In this document: positions 54,810-64,000 of the stretch, piece by piece
Layout of the letters: each line of letters opens with the position of its first letter
How positions within the stretch are numbered: the stretch's first letter is position 1
Source: Echinicola marina
Lineage (GTDB): Bacteria > Bacteroidota > Bacteroidia > Cytophagales > Cyclobacteriaceae
Direction: 5' to 3'
Length of the DNA: 64,000 bases
NCBI RefSeq assembly: GCF_020463795.1
Contig: NZ_CP080025.1
Span: 2,477,501 to 2,541,500 of the forward strand
Program-made: the position numbers and the translations under genes
The notes under the pieces: generated by a model
What the model was told of the DNA's origin: nothing
The model's database searches: none
Seen by the model: only the letters and a program-made list of their open reading frames with translations

Positions 54810-55316
54810 ATGGAAAATTCGGAAGTTGTTCTGTTAGAAAAAAAGCATAAGAGAGCAGAATTTGAATGTGGTAAAGATTTATTAGATAATTATATTAGAA
54901 AGCAAGTAAACCAAGATTTTAAAAGGGGGCTTGCCGTTTGCTTTGTTATTGTTGATGAGGGAAATGTTGTAAAAGGTTATTATACATTATCAAGTTATAG
55001 TATTTTACAAGCGGATATCCCCGAAGAATTTTCTAAAAGACTTCCGAATTCATATACTAACATCCCTGTTACTTTATTGGGCCGACTTGCAGTCGACAAG
55101 AGTCACATAGGTAAAGGTCATGGAGAATTTTTGCTTATTGATGCGTTAAATAGAGCATTAAGTATTTCAAAATCATCCGTGGCATCAATGGCAGTTGTTG
55201 TTGATCCTATAGATGAAGAAGCCGTAAAGTTTTATGAAAAATATGGATTCATTTTTCTTCCTGATTCTGGCAAAATGTTTTTACCTATGTCAACCATTGA
55301 AAAGGCCTTTGTTTGA
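54810..55316 (+). CDS. GNAT (TacT-like) toxin
   Basis: A 168-residue GNAT acetyltransferase. The acetyl-CoA loop is LGRLAVDKSHIGKGHGEFLL (RxxGxG/A-type), and the catalytic Tyr is in AVKFYEKYGFIFLPD. TacT-type toxins acetylate the amino group of aminoacyl-tRNAs and halt translation; paired with the antitoxin directly upstream. The pair is intact by sequence and is the probable maintenance module of the island. Confidence 0.9.
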   Translation: MENSEVVLLEKKHKRAEFECGKDLLDNYIRKQVNQDFKRGLAVCFVIVDEGNVVKGYYTLSSYSILQADIPEEFSKRLPNSYTNIPVTLLGRLAVDKSHIGKGHGEFLLIDALNRALSISKSSVASMAVVVDPIDEEAVKFYEKYGFIFLPDSGKMFLPMSTIEKAFV

Positions 55317-55363
55317 TTTTTTTAAGATAGTTCTGGGTCTGGAAAGAAAGTTTTAAGAATAAG

Positions 55364-55430
55364 AAACCCTTCTAAAACACCATGCGATTCTTTTAAAAAA
55401 ATGTAACTTTGTGAACAGTAAATAGTTGTT
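55364..55430. repeat. 67-bp direct repeat, right copy (SDR promoter region)
   Basis: Identical to 50364-50430. It contains TAACTTTG at 55404-55411, 63 bp before the SDR start, so it probably provides the SDR promoter; the -33 element is weak. Deleting one repeat plus the intervening DNA would join the cupin gene directly to the SDR gene, which is the likely ancestral arrangement. Confidence 0.95.
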
Positions 55431-55474
55431 ATACTAACTATTGAAAAAGCAATCAATTAAAATAAAGTACGAAT

Positions 55475-56179
55475 ATGCCCCAAAGCATTTTAGTGACAGG
55501 AGGAACCAAAGGGATTGGAAGAGAGTTGATTAAGCGGTTTGCCCGAGAAGGATTTGATGTTTTTACCTGTTCAAGACATCAAAATGATCTTGATCAGCTT
55601 CGAGAGGAAATAAAAAATGAATTCCCAAATATTAGTCTGTATACCAAGCAAGCAGATCTTTCCATCAAAGAGGAGGTCTTGTCATTGGCTACAGCGGTAA
55701 GGGAAAAGTTCATTCCGGATGTTCTTATTAATAATACTGGAGTGTTTTTACCTGGGGCCATTCATGATGAACCTGATGGTAATTTTGAATTGATGATGCA
55801 GACCAATTTGTATAGCGCCTATTATCTGGTCAGGGAATTCACTGGAGCTATGATAAAGAGAAAATCAGGGCATATTTTTTCTATGGGGTCTATAGCGGGA
55901 TTGACTGCCTATGCCAATGGCGGAAGTTATGCCATATCTAAATGGGCCATGCTTGGGATGACCAAGTGCCTGCGACAGGAATTACTTCCCCACGGTATTA
56001 AAGTGACCTCTATAATGCCGGGGGCTACACTTACTGCCAGTTGGGAGGGAGTGGATATTCCTGAAGAGAGATTTATGAGAGCCAGTGATGTGGCAGAATC
56101 AGTTTGGTCGGCGTATAACCTTTCGCCCCAATCTGTTGTTGAAGAGATAGTGATCAGGCCTCAACTCGGGGATCTGTAA
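55475..56179 (+). CDS. Short-chain dehydrogenase/reductase
   Basis: A 234-residue classical SDR. NAD(P)-binding TGGTKGIGRELI, conserved INNTGVF (NNAG-like), active-site Ser in FSMGSIAG and YxxxK in SYAISKW. Typical length, cytoplasmic oxidoreductase; substrate unknown. Lies 9 bp before ispG, so the two are probably co-transcribed from the promoter in the 67-bp repeat, making this junction important for ispG expression. Confidence 0.92.
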   Translation: MPQSILVTGGTKGIGRELIKRFAREGFDVFTCSRHQNDLDQLREEIKNEFPNISLYTKQADLSIKEEVLSLATAVREKFIPDVLINNTGVFLPGAIHDEPDGNFELMMQTNLYSAYYLVREFTGAMIKRKSGHIFSMGSIAGLTAYANGGSYAISKWAMLGMTKCLRQELLPHGIKVTSIMPGATLTASWEGVDIPEERFMRASDVAESVWSAYNLSPQSVVEEIVIRPQLGDL

Positions 56180-56188
56180 ATATAGGAA

Positions 56189-58177
56189 ATGATGGAAGTC
56201 AAAGAAACCTTAGCAAATATCAATTATTGTGACAGCCTAACCCAGTATTCTAGAAGGAAGACCATTCCGGTTAAAATCGGTGATGTATGGGTAGGAGGTG
56301 ATAATCCAATTGTGGTGCAGTCCATGACCACCAAAGATACGATGGATACAGAAGGCTCTATAGAGGAGTGTATCCGGATGATAAAAAGTGGCTGTGAGCT
56401 GATTCGTATTACCGCACCAAGCATTAAGGAAGCTGAGAATCTTAAAAATATCAAAGAAGGCTTGGCTAGGCGAGGTTATTATGTACCGTTGGTTGCTGAT
56501 ATTCATTTTACTCCTAATGCCGCGGAGGTAGCCGCAAGGATAGTAGAAAAAGTTCGGATCAATCCAGGTAACTATGCCGACAAAAAGAAATTTGAGGTAA
56601 TTGAGTATACAGATGAGAGTTATCAAGAGGAACTTGACCGTATTCGTGAGCGGTTTTTGCCATTAGTAAGGATTTGTAAGGAGCACGGTACGGCGATGCG
56701 GATAGGTACAAACCATGGGTCACTTTCTGATCGAATCATGAGTAGATATGGGGACACTCCGTTGGGGATGGTAGAATCGGCTTTGGAATTCCTCAGGATT
56801 TGTGAAGAGGAAAAATTCTTTGATATTGTGATTTCCATGAAGTCTTCCAATACGCAGGTAATGGTTCAGGCTTATCGCTTATTGGTTCAGAAGCTTGATG
56901 AAGGAGGTTTTAAACCTTATCCACTTCATTTAGGTGTCACGGAGGCTGGAGATGGAGAAGATGGTAGGGTTAAATCCGCTGTTGGGATTGGGACTCTATT
57001 GGAAGATGGTTTAGGAGATACTGTGAGGGTTTCCTTGACTGAAGATCCCGAATTCGAAGCACCAGTAGCCAGGGCATTGATAGATAGATATGCCAAACGA
57101 ACAGGGCATGGAGCTATAAGGGACATCGATAAATACCCGATCGATCCATTTGAATACAAAAAGAGAAACAGTTTTGAGGTGTATAATTTTGGAGGTCAGA
57201 ATGTACCAAGGGTGATTACGGATATTTCCAAGGTGGATGGTATCACCCAAAAGGAAATGAAAAAACTGGGGCATTTTTATTTGCCTGAATTGGACAAATG
57301 GAAGATGAATGACCTTGGATGCGACTTTGTGTATTCTGGTAAGCAGCCGATTTCATTTATGTTGCCCAATGGGCTAAAAGAAATTGTAGATTGGTCTGTT
57401 TGGAAAGAACTTGGTGATCATGAAAATAAGTTTCCTGCTTTTTCTATTGCCGAATTTATTGAAGCTTCAGCCTACCATCAGGAGCTGAATTTCCTGAGGT
57501 TAAAAGATATTGAAGTAGAGAAAGCCATTATAGCCTTGGCAGGAAGAAAGGATGTAGTGGTCATCCTCCATAGTGACAATAAGCACAATATGCCGGCGCT
57601 AAGAAGGGCTTATATTGCCCTGATCAATGCTGGAGTGGCTCTGCCAGTGGTGACTGAGGTGGACTATAAAGAACAGGATGCTGACCAAACCATGCTTTAC
57701 GCAGCCACTGACGTTGGCGGTTTGCTAATAGATGGATTAGGAGATGGAGTGATGCTTGGATTGGGAGAGAAGAAATTGGAAGATCGTAAAGATTTGTTGG
57801 ATACAATCAAGCTTCATAATTCAGTTAGTTTCGGCGTCCTCCAAGCAGCTAGGACCAGGATGTCCAAGACAGAATATATTTCCTGTCCTTCCTGTGGTAG
57901 GACCCTTTTTGATCTACAGGAAACCACAGCCATGATCAGAAAACGTACAGATCATCTAAAAGGAGTTAAAATAGGTATTATGGGCTGTATTGTAAATGGT
58001 CCTGGGGAGATGGCAGATGCAGATTACGGTTATGTGGGGTCAGGAAAAGGTAAAATAACCCTTTATAAGGGCAAGGAAGTGGTGAAGCGTTCTGTTCCAT
58101 CAGAAAATGCTGTTGATGAATTGATCAATATAATTAGAGAAGATGGCCAATGGATAGAACCGGAAGCTGTAGATTGA
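56189..58177 (+). CDS. ispG: 4-hydroxy-3-methylbut-2-enyl diphosphate synthase, long form
   Basis: A 662-residue GcpE/IspG, the reductive [4Fe-4S] enzyme that turns MEcPP into HMBPP in the MEP isoprenoid pathway. The N-terminal TIM barrel begins RKTIPVKIGDVWVGGDNPIVVQSMTT. The insert of ~250 residues between barrel and cluster domain marks the long form of Bacteroidota, Chlamydiae and plants. The C-terminal cluster ligands are in SCPSCGRTLFDLQ (Cys about 567 and 570) and GIMGCIVNGPGEMADADYG. The standard bacterial form is about 370 residues, so the length is class-typical, not a fusion. Confidence 0.96.
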   Translation: MMEVKETLANINYCDSLTQYSRRKTIPVKIGDVWVGGDNPIVVQSMTTKDTMDTEGSIEECIRMIKSGCELIRITAPSIKEAENLKNIKEGLARRGYYVPLVADIHFTPNAAEVAARIVEKVRINPGNYADKKKFEVIEYTDESYQEELDRIRERFLPLVRICKEHGTAMRIGTNHGSLSDRIMSRYGDTPLGMVESALEFLRICEEEKFFDIVISMKSSNTQVMVQAYRLLVQKLDEGGFKPYPLHLGVTEAGDGEDGRVKSAVGIGTLLEDGLGDTVRVSLTEDPEFEAPVARALIDRYAKRTGHGAIRDIDKYPIDPFEYKKRNSFEVYNFGGQNVPRVITDISKVDGITQKEMKKLGHFYLPELDKWKMNDLGCDFVYSGKQPISFMLPNGLKEIVDWSVWKELGDHENKFPAFSIAEFIEASAYHQELNFLRLKDIEVEKAIIALAGRKDVVVILHSDNKHNMPALRRAYIALINAGVALPVVTEVDYKEQDADQTMLYAATDVGGLLIDGLGDGVMLGLGEKKLEDRKDLLDTIKLHNSVSFGVLQAARTRMSKTEYISCPSCGRTLFDLQETTAMIRKRTDHLKGVKIGIMGCIVNGPGEMADADYGYVGSGKGKITLYKGKEVVKRSVPSENAVDELINIIREDGQWIEPEAVD

Positions 58178-58224
58178 TTGTTGTGAAAGAGGAATGAATA
58201 CACAGAAAATAAGATTTGGGAAAT

Positions 58225-58416
58225 ATGGCCGATAATAAGTTAAAAGCGTTTTTTCAATTAGGAGAGGTTGGAAATTACTTTATCAGGGTTTTTAAGAAGA
58301 CTGATCCCAGTCAAAAGAGTAATTTAAACCTGCGCATGATGCATGGAATTAACAGAATTTCCATACTGATATTTTTGGCAGCATTGATCTTCTGGATTGT
58401 CAAAAGGTTTATGTAA
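58225..58416 (+). CDS. Small single-helix protein (DUF6728-like)
   Basis: 63 residues from ATG 58225 (TTG 58216 is a weaker alternative). An amphipathic N-terminus (KLKAFFQLGEVGNYFIRVFKK) and a single C-terminal membrane helix (ISILIFLAALIFWIVKRFM). It resembles small conserved Bacteroidota proteins grouped as DUF6728; function unknown. Between ispG and the YjbR gene. Confidence 0.65.
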   Translation: MADNKLKAFFQLGEVGNYFIRVFKKTDPSQKSNLNLRMMHGINRISILIFLAALIFWIVKRFM

Positions 58417-58434
58417 GTTCCTTTTCTGCTGCTT

Positions 58435-58785
58435 ATGGACATAGTTTTTTTTAGAGATTATTGCTTGGCAAAACCAGGAGTAACAGAAGATACTCCTTTT
58501 GGCCCAGATGCACTTTGTTTTAAAGTGGGAGGGAAGATTTTTGCCATTACAGATATATCACTTTTTGAAAGTGTAAACCTAAAATGTGATCCAGAGAGGG
58601 CAGTGGAGTTGCGAGAGCAGTACTATGGGATTATTCCTGGTTTTCATATGAATAAGAAACATTGGAATACCGTGTCTAGTAAGGGGGATGTGCCAGATTC
58701 TTTGATTTTAGAATTGGTTGACCATTCGTATAATTTGATATTTAAGGGGCTTCCTAAAAAGCTCCAAAACGAAATTTCCTCATGA
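58435..58785 (+). CDS. MmcQ/YjbR family protein
   Basis: A 116-residue CyaY-like-fold protein of the MmcQ/YjbR family: FRDYCLAKPGVTEDTPFGPDALCFKVGGKIFAI near the start, CDPERAVELREQY, PGFHMNKKHWNTV, and LELVDHSYNLIFKGLPKK at the end. DNA-binding has been proposed for family members. Start at ATG 58435. Overlaps the ABC ATPase gene by 4 bp. Confidence 0.92.
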   Translation: MDIVFFRDYCLAKPGVTEDTPFGPDALCFKVGGKIFAITDISLFESVNLKCDPERAVELREQYYGIIPGFHMNKKHWNTVSSKGDVPDSLILELVDHSYNLIFKGLPKKLQNEISS

Positions 58786-59744
58786 GTTTTCTTAAGGTCA
58801 GTCAAATTAGCAAACATTATGATGAGGAGAATATTGCTCTTCAAGAGTTTAGTTTGCAAGTTCATAAAGGCGGGGTTGTTTCTATGGTTGGTGAAAGTGG
58901 CTCCGGGAAAAGCTCTTTATTGAGGATTATTGCTGGTTTGGAAGTTCAAAATTCCGGAGTGGTTCATTTGGGTGGCCAGAAGATATTGAATCCCAAAGAA
59001 AAGTTGGTCCCCGGTTATGATGAGATTCAGTTGATTCATCAGGAGTATAAATTGTATCCAAATTCCTCTGTGGAGGAGAATATAGCGAGGCCTTTATTAT
59101 TATACAATAAGGACTATCAAAGGGAAAGGGTGGAGCAATTACTTGATTTACTTTCCCTGCAAGCGCATAGGGACAAGAAGCCAAGGCAGCTTTCAGGTGG
59201 GCAGCAGCAAAAAGTAGCGATCGGTAGGGCGCTTAGTATTGAACCGGAAGTACTTCTTTTGGATGAGCCATTCAGTAGCCTTGATGCTATTCAGAAGCGT
59301 GAACTGATAGAAGAGTTGAAGCTGATTTTTGAAGAGTTAGATGTGACGGTCATCTTTGTGACCCATGATGTGGATGATGCTTTACTGATGAGCGAGGAGT
59401 TGATGATTATTCAGAAGGGAAAGCTCAGCCAGCAGGGGAATGTTAGGGATATTTTTAGAAAACCTGTGAATGAGTACGTGGCCAAGCTTTTTGGTAACCT
59501 TAATGAAATTCCAGGAGAGGAAAAAACTTATATACGCCCATCAGATTTAATTGTTAATGATAAGAATGGTGTGAAGGCAAAAGTGGAAAAGCAGCAATAC
59601 CTGATTCATTATAATTTGTTGACAGTGGGGCTAAAAGAAGGAAATCTGAAATGGAAAGTGGAGGATACTGCGAGGAAATTCCAAGTAGGAGATGAGATCC
59701 AATTAGACTATGATCCATTGAAGCTGATCCGCTTTGATAAATGA
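58782..59744 (+). CDS. ABC transporter ATP-binding protein, no adjacent permease
   Basis: A 320-residue ABC ATPase of the CysA/PotA-like importer type. Walker A GESGSGKSS, Q-loop IHQEYKLYP, signature QLSGGQQQK, Walker B VLLLDEPFS, H-loop FVTHDVDD. The C-terminal ~95 residues resemble a TOBE-like regulatory domain (ETYIRPSDLIVNDKNGVKAKV). No permease or binding protein gene lies beside it, so its transport partner is elsewhere or the protein works in another way. Confidence 0.9.
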   Translation: MSFLKVSQISKHYDEENIALQEFSLQVHKGGVVSMVGESGSGKSSLLRIIAGLEVQNSGVVHLGGQKILNPKEKLVPGYDEIQLIHQEYKLYPNSSVEENIARPLLLYNKDYQRERVEQLLDLLSLQAHRDKKPRQLSGGQQQKVAIGRALSIEPEVLLLDEPFSSLDAIQKRELIEELKLIFEELDVTVIFVTHDVDDALLMSEELMIIQKGKLSQQGNVRDIFRKPVNEYVAKLFGNLNEIPGEEKTYIRPSDLIVNDKNGVKAKVEKQQYLIHYNLLTVGLKEGNLKWKVEDTARKFQVGDEIQLDYDPLKLIRFDK

Positions 59745-59751
59745 TGAGTGC

Positions 59752-59795
59752 AAAAAAAAAGCTGGTCAAGATTTTTATCTTGACCAGCTTTTTTT
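59752..59795. terminator. Bidirectional terminator between ABC and slyD genes
   Basis: A-run, GCTGGTCAAGAT (59761-59772), loop of four Ts, ATCTTGACCAGC (59777-59788), T-run: a perfect 12-bp stem with A/T runs on both sides, so it can serve both convergent genes. Confidence 0.93.
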
Positions 59796-59819
59796 CTGTC
59801 GTCTGATATAAAGTCTAAT

Positions 59820-60338
59820 TCAATGTTGGTGACCGTGTTCTCCATGTACATGTCCATGTGCCAGTTCTTCAGGAGAAGCATCTCTTACTTCCAATACTTC
59901 GCCATCAAAATGTAGTTTGAAGTCCACTAATGGATGGTTAAAATCCAATAATAAATCCTCTCCAAGGTCTTTAAGTACCTTTGCCTGCATAGGATAGCCT
60001 TCTTCATCTACAAGTGGCAGAAAGTTGCCTTCTTGGAGCATTTCCGGCTTAAAGCCTCTTTCTTCTGTTAATTGGGCTTTGGCAATATCAACGATTAATT
60101 CGTCATCAGCTTCACCATAAGCTTCATTTACTTCAAGAACAAAATTAAAGTGATCCCCCTCATTTTTGTCTACAAGGTATGATTCAAATTTTTCCGGTAA
60201 ACCACTATTTCCAAATATGAAATAGAAAGGGTCTTCTTGGTCCCTCACCTCTACGCTGAAAGGAGCTGACTCCTCATCTGCTTTGCTTACTTTTAATTCG
60301 TACGTTAGCCCTACTACTTTATTGTTGGATATTTCCAT
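59820..60338 (-). CDS. slyD: FKBP-type peptidyl-prolyl isomerase, SlyD-like
   Basis: A 172-residue SlyD-type protein: FKBP half-domains (VVGLTYELKVSKADEESAPF; ...VDFKLHFDGEVLEVRDASPEELAHG) with an IF insert domain between them. The C-terminal His-rich tail (HGHVHGEHGHQH) matches the metal-binding tail of SlyD, which chaperones proteins and handles nickel. Cytoplasmic. Single leftward gene. Confidence 0.92.
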   Translation of the reverse strand: MEISNNKVVGLTYELKVSKADEESAPFSVEVRDQEDPFYFIFGNSGLPEKFESYLVDKNEGDHFNFVLEVNEAYGEADDELIVDIAKAQLTEERGFKPEMLQEGNFLPLVDEEGYPMQAKVLKDLGEDLLLDFNHPLVDFKLHFDGEVLEVRDASPEELAHGHVHGEHGHQH

Positions 60339-60538
60339 GTGTTATGTTTTGCTTTTAAAACAAAGATATAAATTTGGGCGATTCTTCCTCATAAAAAGCA
60401 AAATATGTGGTTTTTTGTTGTTTTTGAAGGGTATAAACGTCTCTTTAGCAGTGGCTTGTTGTTGGCGCCGAGGAGTGAAAAAAATAAAGGTCAGCCTTCA
60501 AAAGAAGAGTGACCTTTATTGTATGATTATTAATGTAC

Positions 60539-63313
60539 TTAGACCACGATATTGACGATTTTTCCAGGTACCACGATGACTTTTTTCGGTGTTTTTCCGT
60601 CTAGCCATTTAGTAACATTAGTATCCGATAGTGCCGCTTTTTCAATTTCTTCTTTGCTTAAGCTCAAGGAAAGAGGAAGCTTTGCTCTCATCTTACCGTT
60701 GATAGAAACCGGGTACTCATGGGCATTTTCAGTCAAATACTCTTCATTGTATTTAGGGAAGCTGGCTTCCACAACTGAGGTTTCATGACCTAAGAGTGAC
60801 CATAATTCTTCAGCAATATGAGGGGCAAAGGGTGAAAGGATTACCGCCAATGGCTCCAGTATTTCACGCTTATTGCATTTCATTGCACTAAGCTCGTTCA
60901 CACAGATCATAAAACCTGATACAGAAGTGTTGAAGGAATAATTGTTCATATCCTCTTCTACCTTCTTGATGGTTTTGTGAAGGGCTTTCAGTTCATCCTT
61001 TTTCGGAGCGGCATCAGAAACAGCGAAATTACCATTCTTATCATGGAATAGTCTCCATACCTTTTTTAAGAACTTGGATACGCCATCGATACCATTGGTG
61101 TTCCAAGGCTTAAATTGCTCTAATGGCCCCAAGAACATTTCATATAGTCGCAAAGTATCCGCGCCATAGCGCTCTATGATATCATCTGGATTGACCACAT
61201 TGTACTTGGACTTGGACATTTTTTCCACTTCAGCACCGCAAACATATTTGCCATCTTCAAGGATGAACTCAGCATCGGCAAGATCTGGTCTCCAAGCCTT
61301 AAATTTATCAAGGTCCAAATGGTCGTTGTACACAATGTTTACATCCACGTGCATGGCAGCAGTATCATAGTCTTTTCTCAGTCCATGACTGACAAATTTA
61401 TTGGTGCCTTTTACCCTGTAGACAAAATTCGAGCGACCTTGGATCATGCCTTGGTTGATCATCTTTTTGAAAGGCTCCACTATATTGATCAATCCTCGGT
61501 CATAAAGGAACTTGGTCCAGAAACGACTATAAAGCAAATGTCCTGTTGCATGTTCAGCACCACCGATGTATAGGTCAACAGCTTCCCAGTAGTTTTGGGC
61601 GTCTTTGCTTACAAATTCATCATTGTTTTTGGAATCCATATACCTAAGGAAATACCAGGATGAACCTGCCCAGCCAGGCATGGTGCTTAATTCAAGCGGA
61701 TATTCTCCATCTTTGGTTTTATAGGTCCAATCTTTTGCTCTGCCAAGTGGAGGGGCCCCATCCTCAGTAGGTAGGTATTTGTCTACTTCAGGAAGTACAA
61801 TTGGGAGGTCTTTTTCCTCTACCAAATAAGGAATATCATCTTTGAAGTAAACAGGAAGTGGCTCTCCCCAGTAACGCTGCCTGGTGAAGATGGCATCCCG
61901 CATACGGTATTGGATTTTGCCTTTACCGATTTTTTTCTCTTCAAGGAATTCAATGGCTTTGTCCATGGCTTCCCTCATCGGTAATCCATTGATGATATCA
62001 GAGTTCATCGCCGTAGCACCCCATCCATCATAAGGAATTTCTTCAGCACTACCTTCCAGTACCTGGCGAATCTCCATTCCAAAGTGCTTTGCAAATCTGT
62101 AATCTCTGTCGTCATGGGCAGGAACGGCCATCACAGCCCCAGTTCCATATCCGGCCAAAACATAATCTGCTACCCAAACAGGGATCTCTTCACCATTGAA
62201 AGGATTAATGGCATAACTGCCCGTGAAAGCACCAGAGATGGTTTTGACATCACTCATTCGGTCTCTTTCAGAACGGTTTTTGGCTACTTCAATATATGCT
62301 TCTGCTTCCGCTCTTTGGTCTTCAGTGATCAGTTCAGCTGCCAATTCACTTTCAGGAGCCAAAGCAAGGTAAGTTACACCGTAAATGGTGTCTATTCTTG
62401 TGGTAAACACCTTGATTTTTTTGTCGGAGTCCTTAACTTGGAAAACCATTTCAGCGCCAGTGGAGCGTCCTATCCAGTTACGTTGCATTTCCTTGATAGG
62501 CTCGTGCCAATCTACTTTTTCAAGGTCATTAAGAAGACGCTCGGCATAGGCTGTTATACGCATACTCCATTGCATCATCTTCTTTCTTTCCACAGGGTGT
62601 CCTCCTCTTTCAGAGAAGCCATCTTTCACTTCATCATTTGAAAGTACGGTTCCCAAGGCTGCACACCAGTTTACAGTGGTTTCAGCCAAGTAGGTTAATC
62701 TATATTGTAATAATATTTCCTGCTGTTGCTTTTCTGAATAACTGTTCCAGTCCTCAGCAGTAAAGATTTCGGTATCCTCATCACTCACCACATTGATCTT
62801 GGCATTTCCTTCTGCTTCAAAAGTTTTGATCAGCTCAGCGATGTCCTTGGCCTTGTCAGCATCTTTATCATAATAACTGTTGAACAGTTGCATGAAAATC
62901 CACTGTGTCCATTTATAGTAATTAGGGTCTGAAGTTCTGACTTCTTTGTCCCAGTCAAAAGCAAAACCGATGTTTTTAAGCTGCTCGGTGTATCTTTTTA
63001 TATTCTCCTCTGTGGTAATGGCTGGGTGTTGACCAGTTTGGATGGCATATTGCTCAGCAGGCAATCCAAAGGAATCATAGCCCATTGGGTGTAGAACATT
63101 ATAACCTTGTAGTCTTTTGAACCTGGTGACGATATCTGAGGCGATATAGCCCAGTGGGTGTCCTACATGCAATCCTGCTCCAGAAGGGTAAGGAAACATG
63201 TCCAAACTGTAAAATTTAGGTTTTTGAGGGTCAACTTTGGCATTGAAGATTTGGGAAGCTTCCCATTTGTCCTGCCACTTTTTTTCTATTTCTTGAAAAT
63301 TATATTCAGCCAT
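60539..63313 (-). CDS. leuS: Leucyl-tRNA synthetase
   Basis: 924 residues from ATG 63313 (an in-frame TTG at 63322 is less likely). Class I synthetase with HIGH-type motif HVGHPLGY (residues 49-56), the CP1 editing domain with [21 protein letters not shown] and [16 protein letters not shown], and KMSKSKYN near residue 700. The anticodon-binding and C-terminal domains are complete. Attaches leucine to tRNA-Leu. The 200 bp between slyD and leuS hold nothing I recognise. Confidence 0.97.
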   Translation of the reverse strand: MAEYNFQEIEKKWQDKWEASQIFNAKVDPQKPKFYSLDMFPYPSGAGLHVGHPLGYIASDIVTRFKRLQGYNVLHPMGYDSFGLPAEQYAIQTGQHPAITTEENIKRYTEQLKNIGFAFDWDKEVRTSDPNYYKWTQWIFMQLFNSYYDKDADKAKDIAELIKTFEAEGNAKINVVSDEDTEIFTAEDWNSYSEKQQQEILLQYRLTYLAETTVNWCAALGTVLSNDEVKDGFSERGGHPVERKKMMQWSMRITAYAERLLNDLEKVDWHEPIKEMQRNWIGRSTGAEMVFQVKDSDKKIKVFTTRIDTIYGVTYLALAPESELAAELITEDQRAEAEAYIEVAKNRSERDRMSDVKTISGAFTGSYAINPFNGEEIPVWVADYVLAGYGTGAVMAVPAHDDRDYRFAKHFGMEIRQVLEGSAEEIPYDGWGATAMNSDIINGLPMREAMDKAIEFLEEKKIGKGKIQYRMRDAIFTRQRYWGEPLPVYFKDDIPYLVEEKDLPIVLPEVDKYLPTEDGAPPLGRAKDWTYKTKDGEYPLELSTMPGWAGSSWYFLRYMDSKNNDEFVSKDAQNYWEAVDLYIGGAEHATGHLLYSRFWTKFLYDRGLINIVEPFKKMINQGMIQGRSNFVYRVKGTNKFVSHGLRKDYDTAAMHVDVNIVYNDHLDLDKFKAWRPDLADAEFILEDGKYVCGAEVEKMSKSKYNVVNPDDIIERYGADTLRLYEMFLGPLEQFKPWNTNGIDGVSKFLKKVWRLFHDKNGNFAVSDAAPKKDELKALHKTIKKVEEDMNNYSFNTSVSGFMICVNELSAMKCNKREILEPLAVILSPFAPHIAEELWSLLGHETSVVEASFPKYNEEYLTENAHEYPVSINGKMRAKLPLSLSLSKEEIEKAALSDTNVTKWLDGKTPKKVIVVPGKIVNIVV

Positions 63314-63483
63314 TTTTAGCAAAATTGTTACTTAGAATAGGATTGCTTGCAAAATTAAAAAAAATAAATGGGATATGCCTTTGTATTTGTCCAGTAAGTC
63401 AGGTTAAGTTCCAAGTTTGAGGTGTGAAATACGAAGCGTGCGAAGAAGAAATGAGAAGGGAGTTTCAAGTCTCATTCTAACTG

Positions 63484-64000
63484 CTACCAGAATCTCCAGC
63501 CACGATGTCTGGTCCGCCCTCTTCTAAGCCAGTTTTCCCAGATGTCTCGTGAGAAATAGATTTCTACTCCAATATTGAGGGTAAAATACCCGTCATAGCG
63601 GTGGGTAAGACCACTGCCTCTCCTGATACGGTGCTGGAAATTCCCGTATTTATCAACGTATGTTCCATTCCTTATCTTTTCTACATCGGGCATGCCATTA
63701 TCATCCAACCAGTCAGGGTTTCTTACAGCCAATCTTAATCTTTCCGGCATAGGTCCCTCACCAAAGTCACCATAGCTTTCCAGTAGATCCAAATAAAAGT
63801 CCTTGATATTAAAAGCACTTATGTCATCCATATAGTCCGTTAAGGTAAAGCGATAGTTGCCTTCCAAAAAAAGGTCGGTATAGACATTGAGTTTGTATTT
63901 CATTCCCAATCCCATGGGGAAAACCATCACTACTCCAGGGTATTCCTTGCCTTCTAGGGCCAAAGGTCGCAAACTGACCCATTCGCCATCCAGTTGAGCT
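63484..64000 (-). CDS. DUF6089-like outer-membrane beta-barrel protein, 3' part
   Basis: The reading frame stays open to the window edge, so the 5' end is missing; about 172 residues are visible. The pattern of a small Bacteroidota barrel is clear: VVMVFPMGLGMKYKLNVYTDLFLEGNYRFTLTDYMDDIS, and the last strand YFTLNIGVEIYF followed by a basic tail (WLRRGRTRHRGWRFW). It resembles the C-terminal half of DUF6089 proteins (PorG relatives), often coded near NAD kinase and BamA. The assignment is by memory of pattern, so moderate. Confidence 0.65.
   Translation of the reverse strand, partial: AQLDGEWVSLRPLALEGKEYPGVVMVFPMGLGMKYKLNVYTDLFLEGNYRFTLTDYMDDISAFNIKDFYLDLLESYGDFGEGPMPERLRLAVRNPDWLDDNGMPDVEKIRNGTYVDKYGNFQHRIRRGSGLTHRYDGYFTLNIGVEIYFSRDIWENWLRRGRTRHRGWRFW

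Noticed and set aside
42900-55430. CRISPR array or cas genes in the accessory region.
   Set aside because: No regularly spaced repeats were seen and no Cas-like protein was recognised; the repeats present are IS copies and the single 67-bp pair.
49763-55457. A 17-bp identity (TTGAAAAAGCAATCAAT) between the 3' end of the GHL10-like gene (49763-49779) and the SDR upstream region (55441-55457).
   Set aside because: It lies near the island junction but is short, AT-rich and inside a coding region at one end; a match of this length can arise by chance in 64 kb, so it is not taken as an attachment site.

Overview
The window looks like a chromosome segment of a marine-type Bacteroidota, most likely Cytophagales (a Cyclobacteriaceae-like organism). 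Evidence: the alternative complex III (ActABCDEF) plus A1-type cytochrome oxidase cluster, the long form of IspG, DUF2027/Smr, DUF6728-like and DUF6089-like proteins, promoters of the TTTG-N17-20-TAnnTTTG type, and almost no Shine-Dalgarno sequences. The species assignment is inference from gene content only.

Layout. 1-9,707 is housekeeping: a leftward TamB - photolyase - Smr operon diverges from rightward tsaD - smpB - NlpC/P60-like - HNH. The NlpC/P60-like protein lacks the catalytic cysteine. 10,053-14,215 is a catabolic cluster (GntP-type permease, RidA, D-threonine-aldolase-like PLP enzyme, M19 dipeptidase), probably for D-amino acids or dipeptides. 14,469-16,241 is rpsA with a structured leader and a strong terminator. 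After a DUF72 gene comes a 1.1-kb non-coding stretch with a 150-bp imperfect direct repeat, small TTGCAA-centred palindromes and tRNA-Cys.

18,368-34,911 is the respiratory block: actABCDEF, coxBA, heme A synthase, heme O synthase, two subunit III genes, subunit IV, then a terminator, SCO, DUF420 (CtaM-like) and a small CxxC membrane protein. It would carry electrons from menaquinol through ACIII to the oxidase and includes the heme A and copper assembly functions. 34,995-42,239 is a very large membrane histidine kinase followed by a large predicted outer-membrane protein. Next come a secreted cyclophilin and a small secreted protein.

43,748-55,430 is accessory DNA, visibly AT-richer than the core apart from the insertion sequences. 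Three nearly identical 1,035-bp IS1595-family elements lie here in the same orientation. The first two flank a three-gene cell-surface module whose first gene has lost its 5' end at the IS. The third lies in an island exactly bracketed by a perfect 67-bp direct repeat with a 5,000-bp period. The island also holds three unrecognised genes, an HNH remnant and a TacAT-like toxin-antitoxin pair with a palindrome on its promoter. The repeat carries the probable promoter of the SDR gene that follows.

55,475-64,000 returns to core genes: SDR, ispG, a small membrane protein, YjbR/MmcQ, a solitary ABC ATPase, a SlyD-like isomerase, leuS and the 3' part of a DUF6089-like outer-membrane protein cut by the window edge. 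The least explained parts are the 67-bp-repeat island with its unknown genes, the Cys-less NlpC/P60 protein and the IS-bounded surface module.
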